DNA of 64,000 nucleotides from Scilla litardierei (lineage: Eukaryota; Streptophyta; Magnoliopsida; Asparagales; Asparagaceae). The stretch is from positions 354,987,486 to 355,051,485 of the forward strand of contig CM061142.1 of the NCBI GenBank assembly GCA_030789695.1. Direction: 5' to 3'. The number at the start of each line of letters is the position of its first letter. Positions within the stretch are counted from its first letter, which is position 1. Below, in pieces: positions 31,681-43,502 of this stretch. Position numbers and translations under genes: made by a program. Below the pieces are notes generated by a model that was not told the DNA's origin, did not search any database, and saw only the letters and a program-made list of their open reading frames with translations.

Positions 31681-33189
31681 TCAAGCCTGTCCAGCCTTGA
31701 TCATATCCATGATCGTCGACTGTATCTGCATGCTCATTAACGAGGAAGTCTCTCCAGGAAGAATAATCTCGATACCAGACTCACAAAAATCCTGCTGCAA
31801 TCTCCACTGCGAGGTCAACATCATCACCGCGGGAAGTCTGCTCAGCGCATCCGGAACCACATTCACCTTGCCAGGGTGATACTGCAAGTCAATCTCATAG
31901 TCTGCCATGAGCTCCAACCATCGACGATGTCACATGTTGAGCTCCTTCTGCGTAAAGATATACTTCAAGCTTTTGTGATCGGTGAAGATCTTCACCTTCT
32001 CACTCAGCAGGAAGTGCCTCCAAATCTTCAGCGCAAACACGACTGCAGCCAACTCCAAATCGTGTGTCGGGTAATTCTTCTCATGAGCCTTAAGCTGACG
32101 AGAAGCATACGCAACCACATGCCCATGCTGATGCAACACACATCCAAGACCCTTGCCAGAAGCATCACAAAAGATCTCGAATCCTCCACTCCGATCAGGC
32201 ACAGCAAGTACAGTGGCAGTCGTCAACCTCTCCTTCAGAACACCAAAAGCCTTCTCACAATCATCAGACCAAACATATGGTACATCCTTCCGTGTCAGTC
32301 TGGTCATCGGCTCAGCAATCCGGGAAAAATCCTTAATGAAGCGTCGGTAATATCCTGCAAGCCCAAGGAAACTCCGAATCTCTGACGCTGACTGCGGAAC
32401 CGGCCACTCTCTGATAGCCACAATCTTCTTGGGGTCCACAGAAATTCCATCACCAGACACCACATGCCCGAGAAAAGCAACTCTATCCAGCCAAAACTCG
32501 CACTTGGAATACTTCGCATACAAACGATGCTTCCTCAAGATCTCCAACACTGTCCTCAAGTGCGATGCATGCTCTTCCTCTGACTTCGAATAGATCAGAA
32601 TATCGTCAATGAAGATGACGACGAACTTGTCTAGAAAGTCATAGAAGACCAGATTCATCAGGTTCATAAAAACTGCGGGCGCATTGGTTACGCCGAAGGG
32701 CATAACCACGAACTCGTAGTGACCATACCTCGTCCTGAACGCTGTCTTCAGGATGTCGTCCTTCTTCACCTTAAGCTGATGGTAACCACTCCTCAAATCC
32801 AATTTAGAAAATACCCTCGAACCTCCGAGCTGATCAAAGATATCATCTATATGAGGCAAGGGATATTTATTCTTGATAGTCACAGCATTCAGCTCCCGGT
32901 AATCCACACACATGCGACGCGAACCATCCTTCTTCTTTACCAGCAACACCGGTGCTCCCCACGGAGACTCATTGGGATTGATGTAGCCCTTCTGCAAAAG
33001 ATCATCCAGCTGTCTACGCAACTCTTCCAACTCTGCTGGTGCCATACGATATGGCGCCTTCGAAATAGGCTGCGCTCCCGGAACAAGGTCGATCGAAAAC
33101 TCGAGAGCTCGACCGGGTGGCAGTCCAGACATCTCCTCGGGGAAGACGTCGTCGAAATCACGTACCACAGCTGGTCTACTCTGCTCCAT
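31681..33189 (-). pseudogene. Reverse transcriptase and RNase H (element A)
   Basis: Complete RT and RNase H of a Tekay-like chromovirus. From the Met at 33189: D131 in [10 protein letters not shown], catalytic FIDD at 193-196, connection block [12 protein letters not shown] near 274-285, RNase H D342 (CDASGKG), E379 (HDLELAAVV) and D404 (FTDHKSL). All key catalytic residues are present. A TGA at 31930-31932 stops the frame after RNase H motif three, where element E has a Cys codon in a His-x-Arg context. A TAG at 33190-33192 separates it from protease. These are point stops; the frame itself is unbroken. Confidence 0.93.
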
Positions 33190-33605
33190 CTACATAGCAA
33201 CAATCTCCACCGGCTTGGCCCGAAACTTGACAGGGCCAAGCGAACTGCTACCTCGACTGAACTCAAGCACCGGATGTCCTGTGATTTCGAACACCACCTT
33301 CTTCCTCCGACAGTCGATCGTAGCATAGAAACTCGCTAGCCAATCCATTCCAAGCACTGCATCGTAGTTGATGATGTCGTGGACAATAAAATCAGTGTAA
33401 AGCTCATGTCCACAAACCACCAAGGGGCAAGAATTGCACCCACGATGCACCGAGATCACGCCATTTCCTGTAACGATGTTCCAGCTCTTAGGAAGAGGGG
33501 AAGTCGTCAAGGAATGCTTCTCCACGAAGATCCGGGATATAATGCACATCGATGCACCAGAGTCAAAGAGGACTCGTGCAGGAAACGTGCAAACCAAAAT
33601 CACAC
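33190..33605 (-). pseudogene. Aspartic protease (element A)
   Basis: Retroviral-type protease with active site FDSGASMCIIS and a second block VLGMDWLASF. It cuts the polyprotein in the particle. It begins directly after the acceptor-like TTAG at 33606 and shares the gag frame only if the 113-nt segment is removed. A TAG at its C-terminal end separates it from RT. Confidence 0.88.
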
Positions 33606-33718
33606 CTAACAAACAGACTAACAATCAAACCTATTCTAACAAATAATCATATGCAAGCAACAACCATAATCTAACAATCAAAACTAACTAAGGAAAGAAC
33701 AACTAGACAGAGGGTTAC
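33606..33718 (-). other. Intron-like segment between gag and protease (element A)
   Basis: 113 nt on the minus strand, from CAG/GTAACC to TTTGTTAG/GT. It is U-rich and holds the gag stop codon. Removal joins gag to protease in frame, splitting a Gly codon after its first base (phase 1). Element C has a 118-nt segment at the same position and phase (42661-42778). Confidence 0.7.
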
Positions 33719-34823
33719 CTGCGATAACCTCGTCCACAGCCTCGGTCTCCACTGCAGTCATCAAGTAAGCCTGCCTCCTTGGCTGAACAGCCTGCTGATA
33801 TGCCTGCTTCTGTGGAAGAAGAGGCGCTCCACGTCCAGCAGGTACAGGTGCTCTCTGCTGCATGGGCTGGGCTGCAACTGGTACCCTCTGTAGCTGTGCT
33901 CCATCAGATCCTCTCCTCAACTGGTTCGCATGCCGACAATCCCTCGCTACATGAGTAGCATCTCCACAGATCAGGCACTGCCCCAGAAATTTCCTGCAAT
34001 GCTCCTTGATGTGGCCAGTCTTGCCGCAGAAATGGCAAGTCTTCACAGTAGGCTCACCTGGCCTCTTGAACTGCACTGACTGGGTAGGCTTGAACCCAGG
34101 CCTAGATTGCTCCATAGGCCTCTCCCCAGCTCCAGAAATCTGTCCTCTCTTCAGCTTCGCAATCTTCTCCTGTCTCCGAGCAGCTACCAGCAACTTCTGA
34201 TATGACTCCATATCCGTCGTAGACATCAGGCTCTGCAAGTCTAGGGAAAGGCCCTGCAGAAACCTCTGAGCCTTCTCCTCAGGATCCTCCACCATCTTCG
34301 GCGCGAAGCGACTCAGCCTAGTAAACTCCTGGTGGTACTGGTCCACCGACAGATTCTCCTGCTTCAGCTCAATGAATCGCTGCAACATCTCCCTCCTGGC
34401 GGCCTTCGGAAAGTACTCATCATCGAACCGAGACTTAAAAGTAGCCCAAGGTATCGGTGTCGTCAACAGCTCCTCCTCTGCATCCCACCAGTTTCGGGCA
34501 TTATCCTTAAGCTGCTTCTTCACCAGATCAACCCATCCAGCCGGCTTGACCTTCGACATCTTCAGATTATCCTCGGTATTCCTGATCCACTCCTCAGTAG
34601 CCAACGGTCCTTCAGATCCATCAAAGTAGGTCGGGCCCAGCTCCCGAAACTGCTTCGCTCCGGGCTCGAAGCGAGGGGCACTCTGGGTATTCTGGAGCAT
34701 GCCCTGCTGCACCTGCATCATCTGATGCATCATCCTCATGATCTAAGCATTGGTGGGCTCTCTATCTGGCTCCTCAGCACGATTGGGCCCACTACCAGAT
34801 CGGGTCTGTCGTCGTCCAGCCAT
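33719..34823 (-). pseudogene. gag (element A)
   Basis: Gag forms the particle and binds element RNA. The true start is probably the ATG at 34823, since element C starts gag similarly; an amber TAG at codon 27 (34743-34745) interrupts it, and the next Met is at 34739. The central gag domain has RNWWDAEEELL and SVDQYHQEFTRLSRFAP. Two zinc knuckles follow, CHFCGKTGHIKEHC and CLICGDATHVARDC. Read without splicing, the frame ends at 33684 a dozen residues into the intron-like segment, giving a gag-only product. Confidence 0.9.
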
Positions 34824-34945
34824 CTAATGACATAGAAAACGAACAAACAAATTAGACTCAAATAGCTTAATGACTTGGATGTTGCAATTTATTTAATGGA
34901 CATTCCGTTATTACCGTTGTTCCGTTAGTTCGCAATCGCAAGAGG

Positions 34946-34963
34946 GACCTGCATGGGCCACCA
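34946..34963 (-). promoter_or_regulatory. Primer-binding site of element A, tRNA-Ile type
   Basis: The minus strand reads TGGTGGCCCATGCAGGTC, identical to B and D, 8 nt inside the LTR. Confidence 0.7.
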
Positions 34964-34971
34964 ACAAAACC

Positions 34972-37823
34972 TGTCACGCCCCGCTTCCCAAAAACGTGGA
35001 GGCGAAGCTTGAGAAGGTCCGCTCAGACTTGAAGCTACAAAGCTGCAAGTCCGATAAGCGTCAATCACTTTTAAACTGCAGGTCCTTGCAACGCGAAACG
35101 AAACAAAGATAATAATAACGAAAAGAGACAAAAGAACATCTCAGAATATCCATAATAATAAATCTCAACATCGCAGAAGAGCCACCAGGCTAAAATAAAA
35201 GAGTCTAAAAGAGGCCCCAGCATGGCCAACAGAAGTACAAAGTACGAAAGCAAAGTAATGGTGCAAGCACCGACAACTAACAGCAACCTAAAGTAAAAGT
35301 AACTCCACAGTCACTAAGACTGGTCTCCGGTGTCCTCGTACTCATCGACGAACGTAGGCTCAGGCTCAGTGTCAACAAACACCTCGTCCTCAACAACTGT
35401 CTCTGGCTCAGGATCTAACATGTGACACCCAAAAGAGCAAGGGGCACATGTCAGCAAGTCTGGAAGACTTGTGCAAGGAAACTGAAAGTACAAGTAAAAG
35501 CACCCTAGCAGTTCTAGCATGATGCAATGACATGGTAGTTTAAAGTATGAGTGCAACAATTAAAGAAAAGCAAGAACAAGAGAACAACTAGCATGGCATG
35601 GCAAGAGTAGTAAACTACTAACAATCACAAGTCACTTTTCAAGTCGTGCACAGAGTTCACGCCTTACAGCTGAAGAGGCAGTACGGGCACACTTCTACGC
35701 TGAGTGGTCGCTCAACCCTACCCCTCCACGTGTATCGAGCCAGGGCCTTACCCCCGAACGGGAATGCTCTCTTTTGGACCATGAGCCAGGAAGTGTTTTT
35801 CATGTTTGGCATAGGGGTGCACCTAGCCCGGGACAAGCAAGTACAAGTATGTAGCATGTGCTACGAATGCAACATTCAATGCATGGATGACATGACATGG
35901 CAAGTATTAAAGCGTACAGGTAAGGAAAGTAAACATGACAGTTTAGTATGCATGATCAACAAGTTTAAGGCGTTGGATCTAGCTTCGTTGTCAAGCTAGA
36001 TCATTTAGGTGACGGATCTAGTTTCGTTGTCAAACTAGATCAAGTAGGCGTCTAGCCAGCTATCATTTCACTGACTATTCTCTTTTACGCTAAAAGCAAG
36101 GAAGTGGCCTAAAAACATGGCCCTACACAAGAGTTGGCAAGTTTCACTTGCCTGCAAGTATCACGTCTGAGCAACACCGTCCAACGAGTCCAAAACACAA
36201 TAATCCTACGTGCACAAGTCCACCGGCCTACATCCGTTTTATTAATCTTGATTAGTGAATTCTAAAACATTTAAAATACTTTAAAAATACTGATTTTAGT
36301 CTTGATTAGCATGCATTGGGTTGGGGGTCCTAGGGGTGCAAAGCGTTACCTCAACACGACGCGAAAGCTACACCGGCATCGGGTAGCGACGCCGGGGGTT
36401 GGAATAAAATATCGCGCTCCAAGTCCAGATTCCAATTAGATTCCTCGCTGGAAATTTCAGAGCAATCAACCGGGGCGACGATTCCAGATTCCAAAGCTAG
36501 CACGTGCGACGGCGGGCTACGACGTGTCGCAACGTCGTACGCGGCGAATCCTCGAAGAGCAAGCACCTAGGTGGGGCATACAGTAGTCCTAGGGACCTTT
36601 GGGGGACCCACAATACCTCTGGAGAACTTGGGGGGCCCACGGAGGCATGTGGTGTGACGGGTGCGGGGTTGTGACGAATGGCTCTCGGTCGTACAACCTC
36701 GGTGCGGGGAGATCCTTCGGTCGTGCACAGAGAATGCGGGGTTGCGGCGCTTGGGGGTGTGCAGCGGTGCGGGGTTGTGCTAAGTGCGGGGCCTTTTCTC
36801 GGTCAGTGCGGAAGAGGGGCTCGGTCAGGCGCTTGGATGCGGGGGCTGCGATGTTGCAATGTTGCAACGCTTTCAACACCGGTCGGTGTGGAGATAGGGG
36901 CCGGTCGGGCGCTGTGCGGAGCGGGGCGACAAGCAGGGGTTGGTGCGGAGCGGCTGTGCGGGTTGGGGCTCTCGGTCTGACCGAGGGCCTCTCTCGGTCA
37001 GAGCGGGGGAACGGGGCGGCGGCTGCTGCAGCGTGCGGAGCGGCTGCGATGCGGGGATGGGCTTCGGTCGGAGCGGGGGAACGGGGGAGTTTTCCTCGGT
37101 CGTGCGGCAGAAGTTCGTCGCAACGTTGCGACGAATCGTCGCAACGTCAATTTTGGGTTTTGGAAGAGGCTAGGGTTAATTTCTTGCGAAAATAGGTCTT
37201 CCTTGGGGTTGTTTATATAGTGTAGATGGGTTGACTTGGTCTAGTGTTAAATCTAATAGGATTAGAAGTTTAAAATAATTTAAAATTTGAAATTCAACTT
37301 CTCCGACTCACCCAAGGATTTGACCTGGTCCAAATGAGCTGGAAATTGGCTCAAAAATTCTTTAAAACGTTTAAAACTCAAATAAATTTTATTTGGCCGT
37401 AAATAATTTAAAAATTAATTATTAAAAATATTATAAAACTTGTTAAAAATATAAAAGTGGTCAAATAAACTCCAAAAATTATAAAATAAATATCTGGTGA
37501 TCGTGATGACGAATGTGAGCTAACTAAGAAGACGGAAATCAATTTTGACATCGGACGACGAAACTAAAAATAGAAACGTCTCCCGTCGAAAGTGAAAGTC
37601 GCCACGTCTCATCGAATAAAATTAAATTGTGGAAAAACGACTAGAGAAACGTCGTTCCAAATTAGTGCCACTATTTAATACTCTCAGAGACGTTCACAAC
37701 AGCATATCACACAAAAGTGTTCACAAACAAATAAAGTCTAAAATAAACACGTGCACGACCAAAAGCACGTGCACGACCAAAAGCACGTGCACGACCAAGG
37801 TACAACGAAAAGTGGTCGTTACA
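34972..37823 (-). repeat. 5' LTR of element A
   Basis: 2,852 bp, close match to 27332-30167. It carries the same TATA box (37212-37219), hairpin I pair (35976-36041), GTAGC hairpin (35851-35864) and acidic frame (35314-35421). It should drive transcription of element A leftward. Confidence 0.92.
35314..35421 (-). CDS. Conserved acidic 35-aa reading frame in the LTR leader (element A, right)
   Basis: Copy of 27674-27781 in the promoter-proximal LTR, with ATG at 35421 and the ending EDTGDQS. Two replacements relative to the left copy. In the full-length transcript this copy lies upstream of gag, so it could act as an upstream ORF. Confidence 0.55.
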   Translation of the reverse strand: MLDPEPETVVEDEVFVDTEPEPTFVDEYEDTGDQS

Positions 37824-37828
37824 TGAGA

Positions 37829-39304
37829 CATACATGATTGTATGTCTGAGTATAGAGGTTCATGCGTATATTTGTGTACATATGGTAACCTACAAGAAGT
37901 GTGTATCATGGACATATATAGTTGATTGAGCTCTAGGCGATGTATAGATATGATAACCGTATGTATTGGTAATATATGTTGTATATGTACATGCTGATTG
38001 TGTAAGTCCATGCGCGGATTTTTGTGTTCCAGTCAAGCATGATTGAGCATGCCCTAGGTGTACTAGAGTTATGTGTTCGATACATATATGAAAGATGTAT
38101 ATGGTTGCCTGTCTGACTGTAAGCTGATACGCTTACACCTGTGTTGGATGGATATGTCATTATGTGAATATTTGTGTGTATTGGTATTATTGTATGAGAC
38201 TCTATGTAATGACGTGTAGAAATGTGGTTGTGTAAATTGATATAGTGAGATATGTATATTTGAGTATAGTTACTATTGGAGGTGTATCATATGTAGTGTG
38301 TGAAATATATTGGCTTACTAAATTGTGTGTATATATATACATATACCGTATTGATATAATTCTTGTGCTATTATTTATACATAGTATTGTGTGTGTATAT
38401 ATACTACATTGAATATATGTTACGATGACGGCTTGTATGTAAGTATATTTGTACTGTTTATAGGTGAATAAATATAGATTTACGTGAGTGAATATTGGAT
38501 ATGAATACATATGAATGTATACTTGCATATATAAAGTGAGTGTGTACTAGAAGGTTGATATACTATACATACATACTGTCAGGACTATTTACTATAGTGA
38601 TATGTACTGTGTGCATACTTGAATGCAAACTATTATATATAATTGTCAATATAGTAGAAGGTGTTTATCCTTACGTGCTTAAGTAATATGTTTGTGTATG
38701 GTTACCCACTGGATATGTGGTGCATCATATCGGTGTGTAAAGTATTGGTGTGTGACTACCTACTATAATTGTATCGATATTGGGATATACCTATTTGCAT
38801 ATGTATGTTAGTGAGGTTGTATGCATATTGGATGTGATGTATATAGTAGTATGTGTATCTATAAATGGATGTACACTTGAACTATACTCGGATGTATTTA
38901 GGTATACCCATAGGTATGTGTATGTATAAGTATGCTAGCTTTGTGACTTATGAGTAGGGTGTGTTTAAATATCATGCGAACATGTATGTAAGTAGATATA
39001 TAAATACAAGGAATGTGTGATTACATATAAAGGTGTAGGTATTTAGATATATCTATACGAATTCATGAAATAGTATACGTCTGTGATCATGTTCTTGTGT
39101 GAATCTTTATGTAAGTACATTTATGTTGAGTGAATAAGTGAATAAATATTGGTTTATATATATTAATGCATTGGGTGTATCTATACATATTTCTACTTTT
39201 TGCTATGTACGACATTGATACATGTGTCCATGTGTATAGGTGTACTAGTATGTGTGTACGTATTAGTCTGTATACATACATACATACATACATACATACA
39301 TACA

Positions 39305-39337
<33 letters not shown>

Positions 39338-39590
39338 GAGTGTTCTCATGCAATATAGATATATTTGTGCGCACAAGGAAGGACGTGGAATGTATAATAC
39401 TATGTATGAGTTGTGATGATTTGTGTTTATACATGTATCCTTGGATAAGAATGGGTATGTATATGTGTGTGATTTATGGTATAGTGTATGTATAAATGAA
39501 TATGTAGTACATCCATATAGCATGGTATGTATTTCGTAGGTAGAGAGACCCTTGGACTATTTTTAATCTCCGGTCAGACCCTTAGCATAT
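37829..39590 (+). other. Internal low-complexity region of element B, right part
   Basis: About 1.8 kb of TGTATG/TATATA-rich sequence with no credible gene. It includes a pure (TACA)n run of about 60 bp at 39270-39332. Frames that cross the microsatellite are artefacts. Confidence 0.8.
39270..39332. repeat. (TACA)n microsatellite
   Basis: About 15 uninterrupted tetranucleotide units inside element B. Confidence 0.95.
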
Positions 39591-39629
39591 AAAGTCCGAG
39601 GGCGGACTTTGTTTTTAAGGTGGGTAGAA
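39591..39629 (+). promoter_or_regulatory. Polypurine tract and hairpin of element B
   Basis: AAAGTCCG and CGGACTTT, perfect 8-bp arms, enclose AGGG at 39599-39602. AAGGTGGGTAGAA then leads to the LTR at 39630. Confidence 0.8.
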
Positions 39630-41501
39630 TGTAACAACCCATATCCTTATATATGTTTATATGTACGTATTTTTGGGAGTAAATTTGTACGTATATTTTT
39701 CGGGAATATGATTGTATTTTTCCTTTAATTATTTGGTGTAGGAATTATTTTTAAATGGTTTTAAAATCGTTAATTGAATTTAGTAAATGAGACTATTTGG
39801 AGGAATACTTGTATTTGAAGTGTATGTAGTATTTCTTCATGTATTTCTATTTTCTTAAAAATACAAAATCCCAATTTTCTTTACCATGACAACACAACAC
39901 ATTAGGTGGCATCTTATGAGCTAATAAGAGTACAAATGGCTTAATTTTGACTAAGATTTGTGGAGGAGAGGATTTTAGGGAAATACAATTTTCAAGGCAT
40001 GAAACAAAAACCAAAATCTCTCTCTCTTCATCTCATTTTCAGCTATGGCTGAAAATTCTCCCCCTTTCATCTTCATTTCTCCACCATCCCACCACCTACC
40101 TCCTCCTAAATCACCACCCACTCCTCCACCAAGAAATCATGGCTTTTCTTTATCATTCTAACACCTAAATTCCTCAAAATCCATCTTTTGGAGGCCAAAG
40201 TTGGAGAAGGAGACTATGAGCCCAAGATTCATCATGGACTAAGAAGGGCAAGAGAAAATTTTGGAGTACTTGTTAAGGTAGAAATTCTTATCACCTTAGT
40301 AGGGTTTAGTTTTAGAATTAAGGGTTTAATTAATTAGCAAGTTCTTTAGATTTTGTGTAGAAAATAAGTTTTGAACTTCATGCTGAAATTTACACAGAAT
40401 TGACTGATACTTTGGTATCTTGCTGCACTTAATTGGCTAAATAGAAATACATGAAAAAAATATATGTTTCTCATATTGTAGTCCTTAACAACTTTCAGTT
40501 TTACATGTTTTGCAAATTCGAGCTGAAAAGTAGAGTTAAAATTCATTTTCTAAAACTGGTCTGTTTTTAGAAAGTTTTGACACCTTTCAGTAAAACGAGT
40601 AGAACTCCATGCATACTCTATAAATTATTATGATCTTGATGCCGTTGGAAACCTGACTTCAAGATATTCAACCCATAATTTTCTTAGATTTTAATTCTGT
40701 CTGTAACTTGTAGCAAAATGGACTTGAACTGAACTCATTTTCTGGTTCAGAATTCTGAAATTATACCTGTCAGGAGAAAATCTACCATAAATCACATATG
40801 TCAACTGAGTTTATGAAAATTGGTTGGTGAAAGGAAAACACCCATATCTACAACTTTCGTTAAGGGACCAGACACCAATTCTGACTGTAGATAGGCTAAA
40901 AGTGATATTCTTTCTGCTGTAACAGTTTTTGACAGATTCATATGCTAATTTTACTTAGTACTTATCATGGTGTAGTTTTGTTTGAAGTTAAGTTTGTTTG
41001 TGCTAATCATGTTCTCAATTACATGCTCTTGATACATGTAATTATGCAGATGGTTCATGAAATATTCGTTATGTTAATAATGTTTAAGTTCAATTTGTTT
41101 ATGCTTTTGTGCTCACATTAGTATGTTCATAACGATGAGTTTGTGATGATATCCTATGCAATTCTCTAATTGAGATGATGATGATGATGATGATGATGAT
41201 ATTTGTTAAAAGTTGGTTAAAAGTGGTATTCAAGACCGCTAGATGATTCATTGACAAATGAAGATGTTGGTGTATGTATTAGATGTATCAATGTATCAAT
41301 AAAATGGAATATTGTACTTTTGTTATTTTCTCAGTGTTTTTATCTGCGATGGAGTTTTACTTGTACTTCCCAGAACGTGCGTAGTACCTGCAGCATTCTT
41401 TTATTCTCTTCCTTTCTCTCTTTCTACGTAACACTCGTTAATCTAGGAATACTTGGGACGGATTCGTACTTCCCGGGTATCCTGGAGAGCGGGTCGTTAC
41501 A
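39630..41501 (+). repeat. 3' LTR of element B
   Basis: 1,872 bp from TGTAACAACC to GGTCGTTACA, very similar to 24029-25908. No gene inside. Confidence 0.92.
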
Positions 41502-41506
41502 CATGG
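41502..41506. other. Target-site duplication of element B, right copy
   Basis: CATGG, identical to 24024-24028. Confidence 0.92.
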
Positions 41507-41539
41507 TCTACCTCATGGCGAGCTATGAGCCTCGCTCAA

Positions 41540-42300
41540 TAGCTCCTCCCGAATATCACCTGCAGGTACGCAGAGCCCACTGCCGTACCGCAGCGAACTA
41601 TCCTCATGAATCATGAAATCCGTCCGTAATCCAGCTTCAACCTGCCTCCTGATCCTCTGCAGCTTCGGATCTCATGCCTGTGCAACCTTGATACAATCCA
41701 CGATCGTGGGCTGAATCTGCAAATTCATGAATGAGAGAACCACACCAGGTAGAACGACATCTAAATCCATCTCTCTCAGCTCCTGCTGTATCCTCCAGTC
41801 AGCAGTATGCATTATCATAGTAGGAAGTCTACTCAAGGCATCAGGCACTACGTTCACCTTCCCTAGGTGATACTGCAGATCAATCTCGTAGTCAGCCATA
41901 AGCTCTAACCATCGTCTCTGTCGCATGTTGAGCTCCTTTACGTGAAGATATACTTCAAGCTTTTGTGATCGGTGAAAATCTTCACGCTCTCACTCAGAAA
42001 GAAGTGCCTCCAGATCTTCAATGCAAATATCACCGCTGCCAAGTCCAGATCGTACGTCGGGTAATTCTTCTCATGAGTCCTCGACTGACGAGAAACGCAC
42101 GCGACCATGTGGCCATGCTGATGCAAAACGCAGCCAAGGCCCTTTCCTGATGCATCACAATATTCCTCAAAACCTCCGCTCTGATCCGGTACCGCCAAAA
42201 CCGGTGCTGAAAGTCAACCTCGTCTTCAAGATTCTGAAGGCCGCCTCACAAGCTTCTGACCAATGAAACTCTACGTCCTTTCCCATCAGCTTCGTCATCG
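41540..42300 (-). pseudogene. RNase H and linker remnant (element C)
   Basis: Degraded RNase H with [10 protein letters not shown], a [12 protein letters not shown] block and [12 protein letters not shown], then [17 protein letters not shown] and the linker toward integrase. Stops and a frameshift near 41935 break it. Upstream the frame jumps straight from protease-like sequence into the RT connection domain (RNAEPMTKL), so the RT catalytic core is deleted. Confidence 0.85.
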
Positions 42301-42660
42301 GCTCTGCATTCCTCGAGAACTCGAACTTAAGATGGCCCGAAAATCCTGAGTACCACCTTCTCACTATGGCATTCAAACAGAGCCTGGAAGTCTCCCAGTA
42401 ATTCGATGCCAAGAACGACATCGAAAAGCGACAGATCATAGACAATGAAATCTGCTAGTTCATGTCCACTGACCGCCAAAGGGATCGATCAACAATTCTG
42501 ATTCACCGTTACCACTCCGTTCCCTGTGGCGATATCCCAACACTTAGGAAGTGTATGGGTAGGAATATAGTGTCTTGTTACAACTCATGGGATATGATGC
42601 ACATGGATGCACCTGAGTCGAACAAGGCCAAGACCGGGTGAGAGGACACTAGAATGGTGC
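42301..42660 (-). pseudogene. Protease remnant (element C)
   Basis: Begins directly after the acceptor-like TTAG at 42661 with a short hydrophobic lead and the active site LFDSGAS. Several stops follow. Its C-terminal end runs into the RT connection domain through an internal deletion. Confidence 0.75.
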
Positions 42661-42778
42661 CTAAGGTATAAAAGAACTACAGCCAACCCACTACCCAACA
42701 ACTAGCAAGGATAACACACATATGTAAGCAACACAATCTAAACTAAATAAAAAAAGACCAGATCTAAAAAGAACACAC
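42661..42778 (-). other. Intron-like segment between gag and protease (element C)
   Basis: 118 nt on the minus strand from CAG/GTGTGT to TACCTTAG/GC. It splits a Gly codon after its first base, as in element A (33606-33718). The interior is diverged from A in sequence but likewise U-rich and stop-bearing. Confidence 0.7.
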
Positions 42779-43385
42779 CTGCCATAACACCATCCAAGTC
42801 TTCAGCCTCGCCGGCTGTCATGGTGTACGCTGGCCTCCGGAGTTGCATTGCCTGCCGAAACATCTGCTCATGTGGGGCCAAGGGTGGTCCACGGACAGCA
42901 GCTCCACTCTGAACTGGGGCAGGCGCTCTACTCTGCACTGGAACTGGGGCTCCGCCTTTCACTTGGAGATGCCTCGAGCAATCTCTAGCGACGTGTGTGG
43001 TAGCTCCACATGACAGACACAATCCCAGCTTCTTCCTGCAAGTGTTCTGCTGATGTCCTGGCTTGCCACAGTAACGACATGGTCCCTTGCTCTAACCCTG
43101 CACAGGTGCTCCAGGCCTCTTGAACGACACCGACTGAAGGGGTCCCACTGCAGGCCTAGCTGCTGGCCTAGACTACTCTGCTGGTCGGTTCACTCGCAGT
43201 GGCGGTGGTGGTGCAGTCGGAGGAGCCTGGGTAGCACGGGCAATCTGATGTGCCTGTTCGACCAACCGATACTGCACATCTAACATCTCTCTCATAATGT
43301 CCAGTTATTGGCGAAACTCGTCACTGCGGCCATCCATGGTCCCGTCCGCTGAAGGTCCATCTCGGGTTTCGCGTCCTCCCACCAT
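42779..43385 (-). pseudogene. gag remnant (element C)
   Basis: From the ATG at 43385, a short N-terminal part, then two zinc knuckles (CRYCGKPGHQQNTC and CLSCGATTHVARDC) and a Pro/Val-rich tail ending at the donor-like site. The central gag domain of about 200 residues found in element A is deleted, and at least three stops are present. Confidence 0.82.
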
Positions 43386-43487
43386 CCTAACGACAGGAAA
43401 GACACAACTCAGACTCGCACATATTACTGGATAATAATAAAAAATGAATGTTAATACTTCTATCGTTCCGAACTTTTTGCAGAAAAG

Positions 43488-43502
43488 GACCTGCATGGGC
43501 CA
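43488..43502 (-). promoter_or_regulatory. Primer-binding site of element C, tRNA-Ile type
   Basis: The minus strand reads TGGCCCATGCAGGTC, matching 15 of the 18 nt in A, B and D. The first 3 nt are mutated. Confidence 0.6.

Larger units (their letters stand above)
27332..37823 (-). mobile_element. Tekay-like Gypsy retrotransposon A
   Basis: This 10.5-kb element, inserted in element B, is the most complete Tekay-like copy here. LTRs are 27332-30167 and 34972-37823. Flanks GGAGA (27327-27331) and TGAGA (37824-37828) match at 4 of 5 bases, as expected for a slightly mutated target duplication. All coding parts lie on the minus strand, and the frame is continuous once two intron-like segments are set aside. 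Five point stops are present. Confidence 0.92.
24029..41501 (+). mobile_element. Non-autonomous large-LTR retrotransposon B
   Basis: LTRs of 1,880 and 1,872 bp flank an internal region of only about 3.2 kb once nested element A is removed (25909-27331 and 37829-39629). No gag or pol is present; the interior is low-complexity TGTATG-rich DNA. It keeps a full primer site, a polypurine tract with hairpin and a perfect 5-bp target duplication. It therefore moved by retrotransposition using proteins from elsewhere. The primer site and polypurine tract match those of Tekay-like element A. Confidence 0.88.

Noticed and set aside
27332..37823. Element A as a Tat/Ogre-type element because of its introns
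   Set aside because: Integrase tail, RT motifs and domain order fit the Tekay/Del chromovirus branch, and the introns are at other positions than the known Ogre intron.
39087..39523. Frames with Tyr-Val-Cys-Met repeats
   Set aside because: They are translations of the (TACA)n microsatellite.
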